Positions 17,497 through 27,153 are shown, numbered from the stretch's first letter. The stretch is 64,000 nucleotides of DNA from Aliiglaciecola sp. CAU 1673 (GCF_029223185.1 NZ_JARHUG010000002.1:124001-188000), one strand, 5' to 3'. Translations and numbers: made by a program. The notes: generated from the letters alone by a model not told the origin.

Positions 17497-19356
17497 TCAG
17501 ACCTTGCTTGACGCTACCCAAGCTTCGATCTTTTCCTGCAACACATCCAGCGGTACCGGACCATCTTTGAGTACCTGATCATGGAACTGGCGAATGTCAA
17601 AGGCATCGCCCAATTGTGCTTTCGCCCATTCCCGCAGCTCTATAATTTTGAGCTTGCCAATCATATAAGCTGTCGCCTGTCCCGGCATAGCAATATAACG
17701 CTCGATGGCCTTGGTCGCGTCAGCCTGTGGATTAGGGGTGTTTTCCACTAAGTAGGCGATGGCTTTCTCGCGGCTCCACTTCTTGGCATGAATACCAGTG
17801 TCTACCACCAGTCGGCAGGCACGCCATAGCTCCATAGCAAGGCGTCCAAAGTCAGAATAGGGATCCTGATAAAAGCCCATTTCCTTTGCTAATTCCTCAG
17901 TGTAAAGCCCCCATCCTTCTGTATAGGCGGTAAAAGACAGGTATTTCTGGAATTCAGGGACACCCTCAAGCTCCTGGGCAATGGCCAATTGCATATGGTG
18001 TCCCGGTATACCTTCATGGTAAGCCAATGCTTCCATCTGATAGGTCGGCATGCTGTTCATATCATACAGATTGGCGTAGTAAATACCGGGTCTGGAGCCA
18101 TCTTTGGCAGGACTCTGGTAGAAGGCTTTGCCGGCCGATTTCTCACGGAAGGCTTCGACCCGTTTAACCATCATGTCTGCTTTAGGGGTAAGACCAAAAT
18201 AATCAGGCAGTTTGCTGCGCATCACATCGATAAAGGCTTTGGCTTCGGCAAGGTATTTGTCCCGACCTTCTTCTGTATTGGCATAGTAGAACTGCGGGTC
18301 GGTGCGCATAAATTCGAAAAATGCCTGCAGATCGCCCTCAAAGTTTACCTTTTGCATGATGACTTTCATTTGCTCATGGATGCGACTGACATTCTCAAGG
18401 CCAATTTGATGTACCTGATCAGCATTCATATCGGTGGTGGTAAACCAAGCCAGACGGTTTTGATACCACTTATCGCCATCGGGTAAACGCCATACGCCAT
18501 CACCTTCCGGGCTTAAGGTTTGCTGGTGTTTGAGCTCTTCAATCAGCGCCACATAAGCTGGCTTTACCTGCGTATTGAGCGCGGTTCTGGCCTGCTCCAA
18601 CAGTTCATTCTTTTGCGCATCGGTAACCGATAATGCCGCTACTTTGGCATTAAAATCTGCCCACAGGGTTGAATCTTCGCCCTGTTCTTCGAAGGGCTTG
18701 CCGGAGATCACATTTTCGGACGCCGCAATCATTTGATCGTAAGACCATTGGGGCGGAAACACGCCTAACTGTTCACGTAGTTTTAATTGCTCTCTCAGCT
18801 GGTCAAACAGCGGCTTAACACCGTTAAGCCTGGCAATATAGGCTTGTGCTTCTGACAGGTCGCTGACCTGATGGATGTTGATCAAGAAACTGGGGACGGT
18901 GGTGTGCCAGGCGCGAAATTGATCCATGATGTAGTCATGGTGGCGGAATTTATCGTTTTCCAACTGGCGTGCAATATCGGCCAAATACAGCGTTAGGCTG
19001 AGGCGCTCCGCATCACTTAATTTGCTGGTGTCGAAAGCTTCAGCCGTGGCTTTTCGCTTTTGTAGCAAGGCCAGAGTTTCATCTTCGAAAGCGGGGGAAA
19101 TGTCATCCCACTTATCTTGGTCCCATTTATATCCCAGATAGCTTTGGGTCATGGGAGAGCGCTTCAGGTCGGTCTCAAAACTCTCAGCAAAAAACGCCTT
19201 TAGCCGCTCGGATTCAGTCTGGGTTGCCGTCTGTATCTGGTCGGCGGATTGCAGAGATGGTGTTGGCGATGTATTGCTTTGTTGTTGTGCCGGTGAACAG
19301 GCGACCAACGATAACGCAATCAGTGTCATCGGAAAGCGGTAAAATAGTGGTTTCAT
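17497..19356 (-). CDS. DUF885-family lipoprotein, probable metallopeptidase
   Basis: A 619-residue protein from the ATG at 19356 (GGGGGAA upstream). The signal peptide ends in the lipobox LSLVAC, cysteine 20 or close to it, followed by a Gln/Ser/Thr/Pro linker, so it is exported and lipidated. The DUF885 domain fills the rest. The zinc-site-like motif HEGIPGHH lies in its second half, followed by a glutamate-rich helix (YTEGWGLYTEELA), the layout of gluzincin-like enzymes. The substrate is not known. An upstream in-frame start at 19389 would overlap batD and lose the signal peptide. The gene follows batD by about 25 bases, so it may be the last gene of the Bat operon. Confidence 0.86.
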   Translation of the reverse strand: MKPLFYRFPMTLIALSLVACSPAQQQSNTSPTPSLQSADQIQTATQTESERLKAFFAESFETDLKRSPMTQSYLGYKWDQDKWDDISPAFEDETLALLQKRKATAEAFDTSKLSDAERLSLTLYLADIARQLENDKFRHHDYIMDQFRAWHTTVPSFLINIHQVSDLSEAQAYIARLNGVKPLFDQLREQLKLREQLGVFPPQWSYDQMIAASENVISGKPFEEQGEDSTLWADFNAKVAALSVTDAQKNELLEQARTALNTQVKPAYVALIEELKHQQTLSPEGDGVWRLPDGDKWYQNRLAWFTTTDMNADQVHQIGLENVSRIHEQMKVIMQKVNFEGDLQAFFEFMRTDPQFYYANTEEGRDKYLAEAKAFIDVMRSKLPDYFGLTPKADMMVKRVEAFREKSAGKAFYQSPAKDGSRPGIYYANLYDMNSMPTYQMEALAYHEGIPGHHMQLAIAQELEGVPEFQKYLSFTAYTEGWGLYTEELAKEMGFYQDPYSDFGRLAMELWRACRLVVDTGIHAKKWSREKAIAYLVENTPNPQADATKAIERYIAMPGQATAYMIGKLKIIELREWAKAQLGDAFDIRQFHDQVLKDGPVPLDVLQEKIEAWVASSKV

Positions 19357-19381
19357 GGGCGTTCCCCCCTTTTTTATGTTT

Positions 19382-21061
19382 TTATTCAAGGCGCAGCGAC
19401 GCCAGTTCCGTGCCAGACACCGTTGTTATCTTATTGTGTTTGCGCCATTGCTTAAGCGCATTATGCAATCTTACCCCTGTCCAGGCTTGGCTTTCTCTGC
19501 CATACCGATGAATCATTAGCTCATCAATCGCCTGTTTTAATTCCTTGTCATCAAGTTTCTCACAAAGCTCAGGCAGTGCTGCCATGATGCCAAGTTCGTT
19601 GGCCAAAAATGGCCCTAAATGGCTAATGACTGCCGATGAATCGGACGCTGACAAGGCTTGACTCAGCATTGCCCAATGAGCGTTATCTTTTACTTCATGG
19701 TGCTGAATTTTTTTGCTTCTGTTGGTCCACCACCAGCCTAGCAGGGTCAGTAACCATAGTGCCAGCAAAAAGCTACTGCTCAGTGACCACCAGCCGTTAG
19801 TTTGGGTTGGAGAAGCCGCCGGAATATTAGCGACTGGCGCATCAGGTTGCACTTGAGGCAGTTGTGGCAGCGGTCGCTGCGTATCAGACAGGGCCGGTAA
19901 AATTTGTAAGGTCTTTTGGGCCAGCTTGGCGACCTCATTTTTTCCGGTATTAACATTAAACCAAGTCAGTTGCACTTCGGGTAAGGTGATTTCGCCCGGC
20001 TTAGAAGGAATAATAGCGATGGATTCTGTGCGCTGTGCAATCAGCCGGCCGTCTTTATCTACTGTGGCGCTATTGGCCTGGTCAGGGTAGGTTTTGACGG
20101 TATCGGGATAGCTGGCCTCAATCGGCGGTAGCAATTGGTCTACGACACCCAGTGCGGTGAGGGTCACGGTGCGGGTAATGGGTTCACCAACGCGATATTC
20201 ACCGTTGGCCGGCAACCATTCTTCGTGCAGGGTAACCATTTCACTGGGTAACCAGTGGCCTTGATAATTGGCGGGTACTGGCTTGACCTCAATGTCGATG
20301 GCCGGGCCGATGCGGGTGAGTCGCTTGGTTCGGTTAAACAAACCAAAGGAAGGGCTGTTTGCATCCACGACTTCCCCTTCAAACACCGGACCCTGGATAC
20401 TGAATTGACCGCTGGCCTGGGGAATAATGGCAAAGTTACGCTCAATAATGCGCATACGTCTGCCATCGATGATTTCGGTGCTTTCCACATCTTTGCCTAC
20501 CTGGCGGATATCGGCGCCATCCAGGCTTGGTGTGGAAAGGCTTCCTCGTTGCAAATCCTGGGCTAAATGCAGCCGTACTTTATATTGCAGTTGCTGTTGC
20601 AAATAGATGCTGGTGGTGTTCACTTCGGTCGTGACAAACACATCGCGGGCCTGGGCACGGGTCGCACTTGAAACGGGTAGCACCATCAGCTGGATGGGCT
20701 CGCTGCGTACTCCCTGAATCTCAAAACTGGGGATTTCGTAGCGCCCAGGCTGTCTGGGGATTAGTTGTGTGGTCCAGGTGGTGGTGCGCGTCATGTCCAT
20801 ATTAACAATACGGGTCTGGCTACTAACGGAGGTGTGACCCACCACAAAATCTTTGAGTAACGCCGAGGTATCCAGTGCATTGCCGTCCAATGCGTCATTG
20901 GCGGTGATTTCCAGATTGATCGCCTCATCCACCATCGCTGGATTTTTGTCTACCGAGGCTCTGACCTCGGTGACCGCTGCGGAGGCGGAGAGAGTATAAA
21001 AGAACAATATCAAAAAGGCACAAAACGCCTGAAGGGAAAACCAATTCATGCTTTTACGCAT
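19382..21061 (-). CDS. batD: BatD-family membrane protein
   Basis: A 559-residue protein from the ATG at 21061 (TAATG overlap with batB/C, AGAGGAATT upstream). An N-terminal signal peptide of about 28 residues (hydrophobic core [19 protein letters not shown]) is followed by a beta-sandwich-rich periplasmic region of about 380 residues, one transmembrane segment (WSLSSSFLLALWLLTLLGWW), and a cytoplasmic tail. This is the BatD (DUF11-like/oxygen tolerance) layout. Bat proteins were named for aerotolerance in Bacteroides. In proteobacteria the operon is linked to stress resistance but its biochemical role is unsettled. It is coupled to batB/C by a one-base overlap. Confidence 0.87.
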   Translation of the reverse strand: MRKSMNWFSLQAFCAFLILFFYTLSASAAVTEVRASVDKNPAMVDEAINLEITANDALDGNALDTSALLKDFVVGHTSVSSQTRIVNMDMTRTTTWTTQLIPRQPGRYEIPSFEIQGVRSEPIQLMVLPVSSATRAQARDVFVTTEVNTTSIYLQQQLQYKVRLHLAQDLQRGSLSTPSLDGADIRQVGKDVESTEIIDGRRMRIIERNFAIIPQASGQFSIQGPVFEGEVVDANSPSFGLFNRTKRLTRIGPAIDIEVKPVPANYQGHWLPSEMVTLHEEWLPANGEYRVGEPITRTVTLTALGVVDQLLPPIEASYPDTVKTYPDQANSATVDKDGRLIAQRTESIAIIPSKPGEITLPEVQLTWFNVNTGKNEVAKLAQKTLQILPALSDTQRPLPQLPQVQPDAPVANIPAASPTQTNGWWSLSSSFLLALWLLTLLGWWWTNRSKKIQHHEVKDNAHWAMLSQALSASDSSAVISHLGPFLANELGIMAALPELCEKLDDKELKQAIDELMIHRYGRESQAWTGVRLHNALKQWRKHNKITTVSGTELASLRLE

Positions 21062-22998
21062 TACCAATTCCTCTGCAATCGATTGGGAAGGGTTTCACGC
21101 TGACGACGTTGGTTTTCCAACTGCATTTTGCGTTTAAGGAGATATGCCGGATCGTCAGGCACCCGTCTTAGTAAATTTTCCATACGTTGCTGCTCTTCTT
21201 TTTCTTGCTCACTCATCTGGCTTTGTTGGACATATGAGCCCTTTTCCTTTGCAGATTGCTTTTCATCAGAAGGTTTAGCCTTGGCTTGCTGTGCCTCCTG
21301 CTCCTTACTCTCTTCTGATTGATCTTGTGCTTGCTGATCTTCGCCATCAGCATTGTCTTGCTGCTGCTGCTGCTGCTGCTGCTGCTGATCGCCGCCTTGT
21401 TGGTCTTGCGATGACTGCTGTTGATTGTCTTGTTTGGAAGATGAACTTTCGCTATTTTTCTGGTCTCCCTGGTCTCCCTGGTCTCCCTGGTCTCCCTGGT
21501 CTCCCTGGTCTCCCTGGTCTCCCTGGTCTCCCTGGTCTCCCTGGTCTCCCTGGTCTCCCTGGTCGTTTTTGTCCTGTTGATCCTGATTCTGCTGTTGTTG
21601 CTGCTTTTGCATTTCTTCCAGCAAGGCTTTATTGGCGGCAGCATCTGCATGCTCAGGATCTTGTTTAAGCACCTGGTTGTAGGCTTCTATGGCTTCATCC
21701 AGTTTGCCTAATTGCGCCAGGGTGTTGCCTTTGTTGTACAAGGCGTCGGTGCTGTCTAAGCCCTGAAAATCTTCGAGAGCCTGCTCATATTCGCCGTTTT
21801 TATAGTGGGCGCTGCCTTTCCACAGCGGATCATTGAATTGCTCCGCTGCCTTGGCATACTCTTGGGCACTAAATGCTTGCTGGCCTTGCTGGTCGGCATT
21901 TAGCCACAGGTCGTCCCACCAATTTGCCTGAGCTTGGGGACTGTAAAGCATCGGTGTGATTAAGCCGCAGCCTAAGAGCAGGGCCGGTAGTATGCTAAGA
22001 ATGCCGCGCCTGAAGCCATAGGCGGCCAACGGCAGCAACAGCAGTAACAGGTAGGGGCCCATTTCCTGCCACTGATCACCAAAACTATCCTCTTGCTCTT
22101 GTTGTTGCTCGTTTTGCCGCTCGAGTTGCAACTGATTGGTCAGATATTGAATATCGCTGTCATCGGCTTGCATTGGTGCGAAGCGACCATCACCTTTGCG
22201 GGCCAGCAGTTTCAGCGAGCTTTCATCCAGGCGTGGGATGACGATAGAGCCGTTACCGTCCTTCATCAATTCGCCATTTTCCAATTGAATGGGGGCTCCT
22301 TCTTCGCTGCCCACACCCAGGATTGAGAGGCGGTAGCGGCTGGAGAGAATAAGATCGGAGATGACCGCTACCTGGCTGGGTTCAATACCATCGGTGATCC
22401 AATATATTTCCCCTTGAGGGTAACCGGCATTGCCTAACAGCTCTATGGCCAGACGGATCCCCGCCCCGGGTTCACTGCCAGGTACCGGCATAATTTCCGG
22501 TGAAAGACTGGGAATAAGGCTATTCAGTGTTTGTCCATCGCTACTTAAAGGACTGATCACATAGGCATCGCCAGCATAGGCAACCAGGCCGGTTTCTCCC
22601 TCACCGATAGCTTTGACTAAATCCATGGCCTTAAACCTGGCTCTGGTCAGGCGGTCAGGACTGACATCGGTAGCGCGCATGGACAACGACATGTCCATCA
22701 CCACCACATTGCCCTGATGCAATTGGTAGACCGGTTGCGGTAATTTCTCCCAGGTTGGTCCTGCCAGGGCTATGACGGCGAGCAGCCACGCCAGGCACAG
22801 CAACCACAGCGGAGGACGTTTGCCCACATTGCCACTGGTCACTATCAAATGTTGATACAGGTGTCCGGCCACCAGATGGCGCCAGCCACTTTGCTGTTGC
22901 TGTAGCCTTTTAATTGAAAACCATAACAGGGCCAGCGGAATCAAGGCTAACAGCCAATAGGGTCTGAGCAGGTGAAACTGTTCCATAAAGGTCTGCAT
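21061..22998 (-). CDS. BatB/BatC fusion: VWA domain plus TPR and low-complexity tail
   Basis: A 645-residue protein from the ATG at 22998 (TGATG overlap with batA; AAGGAGCC upstream). Two N-terminal transmembrane segments (about 14-29 and 64-82) are followed by a von Willebrand A domain with MIDAS D102-x-S-x-S, a further transmembrane pair around 320-375, and TPR repeats at about 395-450. A hydrophilic tail then contains poly-Gln, eleven or more Gly-Asp-Gln triplets, Ser and Glu/Lys-rich stretches. VWA plus TPR corresponds to BatB and BatC joined in one chain. The tail is coded by slippage-prone repeats and probably varies in length between strains. It sits in the moxR-DUF58-batA operon. Confidence 0.88.
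   Translation of the reverse strand: MQTFMEQFHLLRPYWLLALIPLALLWFSIKRLQQQQSGWRHLVAGHLYQHLIVTSGNVGKRPPLWLLCLAWLLAVIALAGPTWEKLPQPVYQLHQGNVVVMDMSLSMRATDVSPDRLTRARFKAMDLVKAIGEGETGLVAYAGDAYVISPLSSDGQTLNSLIPSLSPEIMPVPGSEPGAGIRLAIELLGNAGYPQGEIYWITDGIEPSQVAVISDLILSSRYRLSILGVGSEEGAPIQLENGELMKDGNGSIVIPRLDESSLKLLARKGDGRFAPMQADDSDIQYLTNQLQLERQNEQQQEQEDSFGDQWQEMGPYLLLLLLPLAAYGFRRGILSILPALLLGCGLITPMLYSPQAQANWWDDLWLNADQQGQQAFSAQEYAKAAEQFNDPLWKGSAHYKNGEYEQALEDFQGLDSTDALYNKGNTLAQLGKLDEAIEAYNQVLKQDPEHADAAANKALLEEMQKQQQQQNQDQQDKNDQGDQGDQGDQGDQGDQGDQGDQGDQGDQGDQGDQKNSESSSSKQDNQQQSSQDQQGGDQQQQQQQQQQDNADGEDQQAQDQSEESKEQEAQQAKAKPSDEKQSAKEKGSYVQQSQMSEQEKEEQQRMENLLRRVPDDPAYLLKRKMQLENQRRQRETLPNRLQRNW
21361..21387. repeat. 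Nine CTG triplets (poly-Gln in BatB/C)
   Basis: A perfect run of 9 CTG triplets on the + strand, preceded by TTG, encoding ten consecutive glutamines on the minus strand. Such pure trinucleotide runs are prone to replication slippage, and each change keeps the frame. Confidence 0.92.
21460..21564. repeat. 9-bp tandem array, 11 full copies plus a partial one (Gly-Asp-Gln repeats)
   Basis: The unit CTGGTCTCC is repeated without mismatch 11 times from 21460 to 21558, with a further 6 bases to 21564. On the coding strand it reads GGA-GAC-CAG, Gly-Asp-Gln. Perfect identity of the copies points to recent expansion, and a 9-bp unit lets the number vary without a frameshift. Confidence 0.95.
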
Positions 22999-23993
22999 CA
23001 CAGGCTCCTTTTTGACAGCACGGAGCGTAGTATCGCTGGCAGGCACATCATGCAGGAGAGCAGCAGGGCCAAAGCCAATGGATAATGGAATAAAGCCGTC
23101 AGAGGACGCATTTGTCGCGCGTCTCGCTCGATGGGTTCAAGCATATCCAGGGTCGCGTAAATAGATTCCAGTCCCTGGGTGTCTTTGGCACGAAAATACT
23201 GTCCGCCGGTTTGGCTGGCAAGCTCGGTCAACATCTTTTCATCCAGATCCCGCGAGGGGTTGACGGTACGGCTAAAGAGTAAGCCTCGCTCCTGCATCTC
23301 ATCAGCGCCCACACCAATGGTATAGATGGTAACGCCATGGTGCTTGGCAAGCTCCAGGGCCTGCATAGGATCCAGATTACCAGCGGTGTTTTGGCCATCG
23401 GTTAGCAGGACCAGCACCTTGTTTGAATCCTCTTGCTCTTCAAAGCGCTTTACGGCAAGACCAATGGCATCGCCAATAGCGGTTTGTTTACCGACCAGAT
23501 TGATCACCGCTTCATCCAGGAGCTGTTCAACCGTGTGTCTGTCATAGGTGAGCGGGGCTTGCTGATAGGCGGTATCGGCAAAGAGGATAAGGCCCAGGCG
23601 ATCACCAATGCGTCTGGCAATAAAATCCCCCAGCACCGCTTTGATCATGGTCAGTCGGTCCACGGCGCGGCCATTGAGCACCATGTCTTCCACCGCCATG
23701 CTTCCTGACAAGTCAACGGCCAGCATCAGCTCTCTTCCCTTAGCCGGAATGTTGATGGGCTCACCCAGCCATTGTGGCCTAGCTGCCGCCAGCACCAGAC
23801 ACAGCCAAATCAGCAAGGGCACAAACAGCCTTGCCGAACCAGACATGACCGGGGAGGGCGTGTTACTGAGATCTTTGTCCAGTTTGGGTACCCGAAGGGC
23901 CGCCGATTCCTGTTTAGGCAATGGCGGCAAAAGTCTGAAAAGCAAAGGCAGGGGCAACAAGGTCAATGCCCAAAGCCAGGCAAATTCAAACAT
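22998..23993 (-). CDS. batA: BatA-family VWA membrane protein
   Basis: A 331-residue protein. An N-terminal transmembrane segment (about 4-22) and a second at about 56-72 precede a von Willebrand A domain with MIDAS motif D94-L-S-G-S98 and the T-D-G-Q-N loop. A C-terminal hydrophobic segment lies at about 305-325. The VWA faces the periplasm between membrane anchors, as in BatA. It probably pairs with the BatB part of the next gene and with the MoxR ATPase, since MoxR-VWA pairs are thought to act as chaperone-like complexes. The start overlaps the DUF4381 gene by 8 bases and the stop overlaps batB/C by one. Confidence 0.9.
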   Translation of the reverse strand: MFEFAWLWALTLLPLPLLFRLLPPLPKQESAALRVPKLDKDLSNTPSPVMSGSARLFVPLLIWLCLVLAAARPQWLGEPINIPAKGRELMLAVDLSGSMAVEDMVLNGRAVDRLTMIKAVLGDFIARRIGDRLGLILFADTAYQQAPLTYDRHTVEQLLDEAVINLVGKQTAIGDAIGLAVKRFEEQEDSNKVLVLLTDGQNTAGNLDPMQALELAKHHGVTIYTIGVGADEMQERGLLFSRTVNPSRDLDEKMLTELASQTGGQYFRAKDTQGLESIYATLDMLEPIERDARQMRPLTALFHYPLALALLLSCMMCLPAILRSVLSKRSL

Positions 23994-24474
23994 GCTTGGC
24001 CTCCTTCATCTTTTTTGGGGGCAGAGCCTGGTTGATCCATTGCGTTGCTAACCGTTGATAGCTTGGGAGGTCCGCTGTGCTAACCTGCTTTTGGTATAAT
24101 TGTTCAAGCAAAGGGCCGAATGCCTGGCGAAAACTGTCCTGCTGTTTTGCTGGTAGTTGGCTGGCCAAAAAGTCCAGCCAGGCTTTGCCATGTAAATGGG
24201 CACTTTGCTCTCTGGGGAAATAGGTCAGTGTCAGTCGTTTCAACAGGCCATTGATGGTAGCTAGCGCATCTGTGGATTGCACATCCAGGTTTTGCAGCTC
24301 GTGCAGTGCCTGACGTATGGCGCGGCGTCTGGCTTGTCTTTTTCTCCACAGCATTATCATGGCCGTGATCAAGACAAGGGTCAGCAATGCCACTAGCCAC
24401 CAGCCAGGTGCAGGGGGCCACCAGCTAACGGGTTCAGGCAGATGAATATCTTTGAGTTGCTCAAGTGGGTTCAT
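23986..24474 (-). CDS. DUF4381 membrane protein of the Bat operon
   Basis: A 162-residue protein from the ATG at 24474, with AGGAGGG 7 bases upstream; the longer frame up to 24540 lies inside the DUF58 gene and is rejected. A Trp/Pro-rich start (PVSWWPPAPGWW) leads into one transmembrane segment (about 27-45), then an Arg/Lys-rich stretch and a helical cytoplasmic domain. This is the DUF4381 family, regularly encoded between DUF58 and batA. It has no known enzymatic role. It overlaps both neighbours (4 bases and 8 bases). Confidence 0.85.
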   Translation of the reverse strand: MNPLEQLKDIHLPEPVSWWPPAPGWWLVALLTLVLITAMIMLWRKRQARRRAIRQALHELQNLDVQSTDALATINGLLKRLTLTYFPREQSAHLHGKAWLDFLASQLPAKQQDSFRQAFGPLLEQLYQKQVSTADLPSYQRLATQWINQALPPKKMKEAKHV

Positions 24475-25409
24475 CTTTTCCCTCCTAATTGCAGCTCCAG
24501 GGGCAGGGCGCAACTGATAGGTAGTACCTGTACCCGGCACTGCTTGAGCATATGTTCAACTTGATGGCTGTGCCTTAAATAGCGCTCCTGATAGCGCTCT
24601 TCCGTTTGCTTGTCACCCAAGAGTACCTGCGTCATCTGCGCACCATCTGTCAGTTTTACCTGCTGCGGGGCGTTAACTTTGGGCAATGCCTGCTCAAAAG
24701 GATCGCTGATAGGATGGGCAACCAGCTCACAGTGACTGCTCAGGGCCGACAGATGCTGGCGGGTAACCTCAGTGACCTTGGCAAAGTCACTGATAAGGAA
24801 TATCAAACTGCCGGGGCGCGCCAGTCTTCTGAGACGTGACAGGGCATCATCCAGACTCAGGTTACTGTTGCTTTGTGCAACCGGTTTGTGCAGTTCCAGC
24901 AAACCATGCAGCAGGCTCAGTACGGCCTTTTGCCTGGTCAGTGGTTTAAATTCCAGATGCTGATCCTGATTAAAAATCAGGCCGCCGATGCGGTCGCCGC
25001 GTTGGCGAGCTGCCCAGGCAATAAGTGCTGTTAAATGGGCGGCCTGCACAGATTTGTACAGAAACTGGGTGCCAAAGTGCATACCTGCGCCAAGATCAGT
25101 GAGAATAAAGATCGGGCGCTCCTTTTCTTCACGGTAGAGTTTGGTGTGGGTTTTGCCGGTACGGGCGGTTACCCGCCAATCAATGGCGCGGATATCATCA
25201 CCGGGTTGATAATGACGGACCTCATCAAATTCCATTCCCCGACCTTTGGTTTTCGCCAGGTAGGTGCCAGCCAATTTGGCCTGAATGCTGCGCCTGGGAC
25301 GAAGATCCATCAAGCCTGTTTTACTCTGATAGTAAAGCAGTTCTGCGGCCGACAAATTGACACCGTCGGCCTTATGTTGCTCTAGCCAAAGCATTGCCTG
25401 TTGCTGCAT
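24471..25409 (-). CDS. DUF58 domain protein (MoxR/Bat operon)
   Basis: A 312-residue cytoplasmic protein. The DUF58 signature GRGMEFDEVRHYQPGDDIR-I-D-W is at about 55-78, followed by a VWA-like fold (ILTDLGAGM) without a full MIDAS. DUF58 proteins are nearly always next to MoxR ATPases and are thought to be partners or clients; their exact role is unknown. GGGAGCACTGC precedes the ATG. It starts 11 bases after moxR. Confidence 0.9.
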   Translation of the reverse strand: MQQQAMLWLEQHKADGVNLSAAELLYYQSKTGLMDLRPRRSIQAKLAGTYLAKTKGRGMEFDEVRHYQPGDDIRAIDWRVTARTGKTHTKLYREEKERPIFILTDLGAGMHFGTQFLYKSVQAAHLTALIAWAARQRGDRIGGLIFNQDQHLEFKPLTRQKAVLSLLHGLLELHKPVAQSNSNLSLDDALSRLRRLARPGSLIFLISDFAKVTEVTRQHLSALSSHCELVAHPISDPFEQALPKVNAPQQVKLTDGAQMTQVLLGDKQTEERYQERYLRHSHQVEHMLKQCRVQVLPISCALPLELQLGGKR

Positions 25410-25420
25410 GGCAGTGCTCC

Positions 25421-26377
25421 CTATGGCACAGGAACCAGTTCCAAAATGCGATGCAGCACCTGATTAGTGCTAACCCCTTCGGCTTCGGCGTCGTAACTGA
25501 GCAGTACCCGGTGGCGCAGCACATTATGCACCACAGCCTGAATATCATCGGGGCCGACGAAATCACGGCCGCTAAGCCATGCATGGGCACGGGCGCAACG
25601 ATCCAAAGCGATGGTGGCGCGGGGGCTGGCGCCGTACTCGATCCACTTGGCCAAATCAGGATCCAAGGCACCGGGCTTACGGGTCGCCATAATAATTTGT
25701 ACCAGATAGTGCTCCAAGGACTCGGCCAGATGAATACTCAGGCATGCCTGACGGGCGGCAAATATATCCTGTTGACTGATATTGGGCGCAGGCTCTGCCT
25801 TGATATCCAGCGCTTCGTTACGGTTAAGACGAAGGATAGCCAGCTCTGTCTCCGCACTGGGATAATCCAGCTCCAGATGCATCAGAAAACGGTCCAACTG
25901 CGCTTCTGGCAATGGATAAGTGCCTTCCTGCTCAATCGGGTTTTGGGTGGCCATCACCAGAAATAGCTGAGGCAAGGTGTAGGTTTTATTGCCCACGGTG
26001 ATCTGGCGCTCTGCCATCGCTTCGAGCAAGGCTGATTGCACTTTGGCCGGGGCCCGGTTGATCTCGTCGGCCAGAATCAAGTTGTGGAACAGCGGACCTT
26101 GTTGAAACACGAAGCTACCGTCTTCAGGACGATAGATATCGGTACCGGTCAAATCCGCCGGCAATAAGTCAGGGGTAAACTGAATACGATGAAAATCTCC
26201 TTCTACTCCCTTGGCCAGAGCATTGACGGCTCGTGTTTTGGCCAGACCGGGAGGGCCTTCCACCAAAAGGTGTCCATCTGCCAGTAGGGCAATCAAGATG
26301 TTACGGGTCAAGCTGGATTGGCCCAGCACCTGGGAGTCGAGATAGGTTTGTAGTTTTTTGAATTGGTCGGCTGCCAT
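25421..26377 (-). CDS. moxR: MoxR-family AAA+ ATPase
   Basis: A 318-residue AAA_3 ATPase from the ATG at 26377; the frame is open further up but the family starts here (MAADQFKKLQTYLD). Walker A is EGPPGLAKT, Walker B is LADEINRAP, and sensor 1 is MATQNP followed by EGTYPLPEAQLDRF. The lid domain is at the end. MoxR ATPases are proposed to act as chaperones that remodel VWA-domain proteins, here BatA and BatB/C. It is the first gene of the minus-strand Bat operon. The promoter should lie in the approximately 410-base gap upstream. Confidence 0.92.
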   Translation of the reverse strand: MAADQFKKLQTYLDSQVLGQSSLTRNILIALLADGHLLVEGPPGLAKTRAVNALAKGVEGDFHRIQFTPDLLPADLTGTDIYRPEDGSFVFQQGPLFHNLILADEINRAPAKVQSALLEAMAERQITVGNKTYTLPQLFLVMATQNPIEQEGTYPLPEAQLDRFLMHLELDYPSAETELAILRLNRNEALDIKAEPAPNISQQDIFAARQACLSIHLAESLEHYLVQIIMATRKPGALDPDLAKWIEYGASPRATIALDRCARAHAWLSGRDFVGPDDIQAVVHNVLRHRVLLSYDAEAEGVSTNQVLHRILELVPVP

Positions 26378-26787
26378 GGTGATTCCGCAATAAAGTAAAA
26401 AAGAAAATAGCCGGAGCGAATCCAACAGACAGGCTGTGGGGCGAAAGGTTCATTTCAGTAGCTCATTAAGAGAGTGAGCCTTACCCCAGTACTGGCCGCC
26501 AGTCGGGCGCAGTTGCTAAAGACTCCGATATTCGCTAACCGGTTCTTCGTGTCCGGTATCCGTTATTCGGTTTTCGCTATGTTGCCATATATAGGGACAA
26601 GCTCAGAAAAAACAATGTTACAAAAAGCCATATCATTTAGTTGAGCTGACGATAAAAAAGAAAATGTTTAAAAACAATTGGTTAGGTATTTTCTGGGATT
26701 TTTTTTAAGGTGGTTGGTTATTTAGTATGCGGTTTCTAATTTACTTCCATATCATTTCAACCGTAAACCAACCACAGGAGCTACACC
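26378..26787. other. Divergent intergenic region between moxR and the first phasin gene
   Basis: About 410 bases with no supported gene, expected to hold promoters for the Bat operon (minus) and the phasins (plus). The part from 26530 to 26585 has degenerate direct repetition of CCGGT/TTCGCTA-like words. The part from 26600 to 26760 is A+T-rich, with a run of T after 26698. I could not assign a convincing -35/-10 pair. CAGGAGCTACACC before 26788 is the phasin ribosome binding site. Confidence 0.6.
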
Positions 26788-27144
26788 ATGAGCAAGATTG
26801 ATAACCTGAAATCAAAAGTAAATGACGCTGAAGAATTTGCCCGTAAAATTTGGCTGGCCGGCCTTGGCGCTTACGGCAAGAGCGTAGACGAAGTACAAGG
26901 TCGCTACGAGAAGCTGAACGCCGAAGCTTCCAAAGTCTTCGAAGAACTGGTTGCTAAAGGTAGCAAAATCGAAGCCGATGCGAAAGACAAGTTCAAAGAA
27001 ACTACTAACGTTGAAGCCCGCGTTGCCGAAGTACGCAAGAAGCTGGGTCTGGACAAATCAGACATGGAGCAAAAGGTTGACGAGCTGTCTGCCAAGATCG
27101 ACGCTCTGAGCGCCCAGGTCTCTAAGCTGGCCGACGCTAAGTAA
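26788..27144 (+). CDS. Phasin family protein (short)
   Basis: A 118-residue, highly charged helical protein. The N-terminal phrase ARKIWLAGLGAYGKSVDE is the hallmark of the PhaI/PhaF-type phasin family, followed by a predicted amphipathic helix and a heptad-rich C-terminus (VDELSAKIDALSAQVSKL) that should form a coiled coil. Phasins coat polyhydroxyalkanoate granules. No PHA synthase is in the window, so storage of PHA by this organism is inferred. A strong AGGAG site precedes the ATG. A hairpin follows and may lower transcription of the second phasin. Confidence 0.87.
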   Translation: MSKIDNLKSKVNDAEEFARKIWLAGLGAYGKSVDEVQGRYEKLNAEASKVFEELVAKGSKIEADAKDKFKETTNVEARVAEVRKKLGLDKSDMEQKVDELSAKIDALSAQVSKLADAK

Positions 27145-27153
27145 GGCAAGCTG

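Noticed and set aside
21460-21564. Repeats in batB/C as a CRISPR array
   Set aside because: The 9-bp units are contiguous with no spacers and lie in a protein-coding frame (Gly-Asp-Gln).
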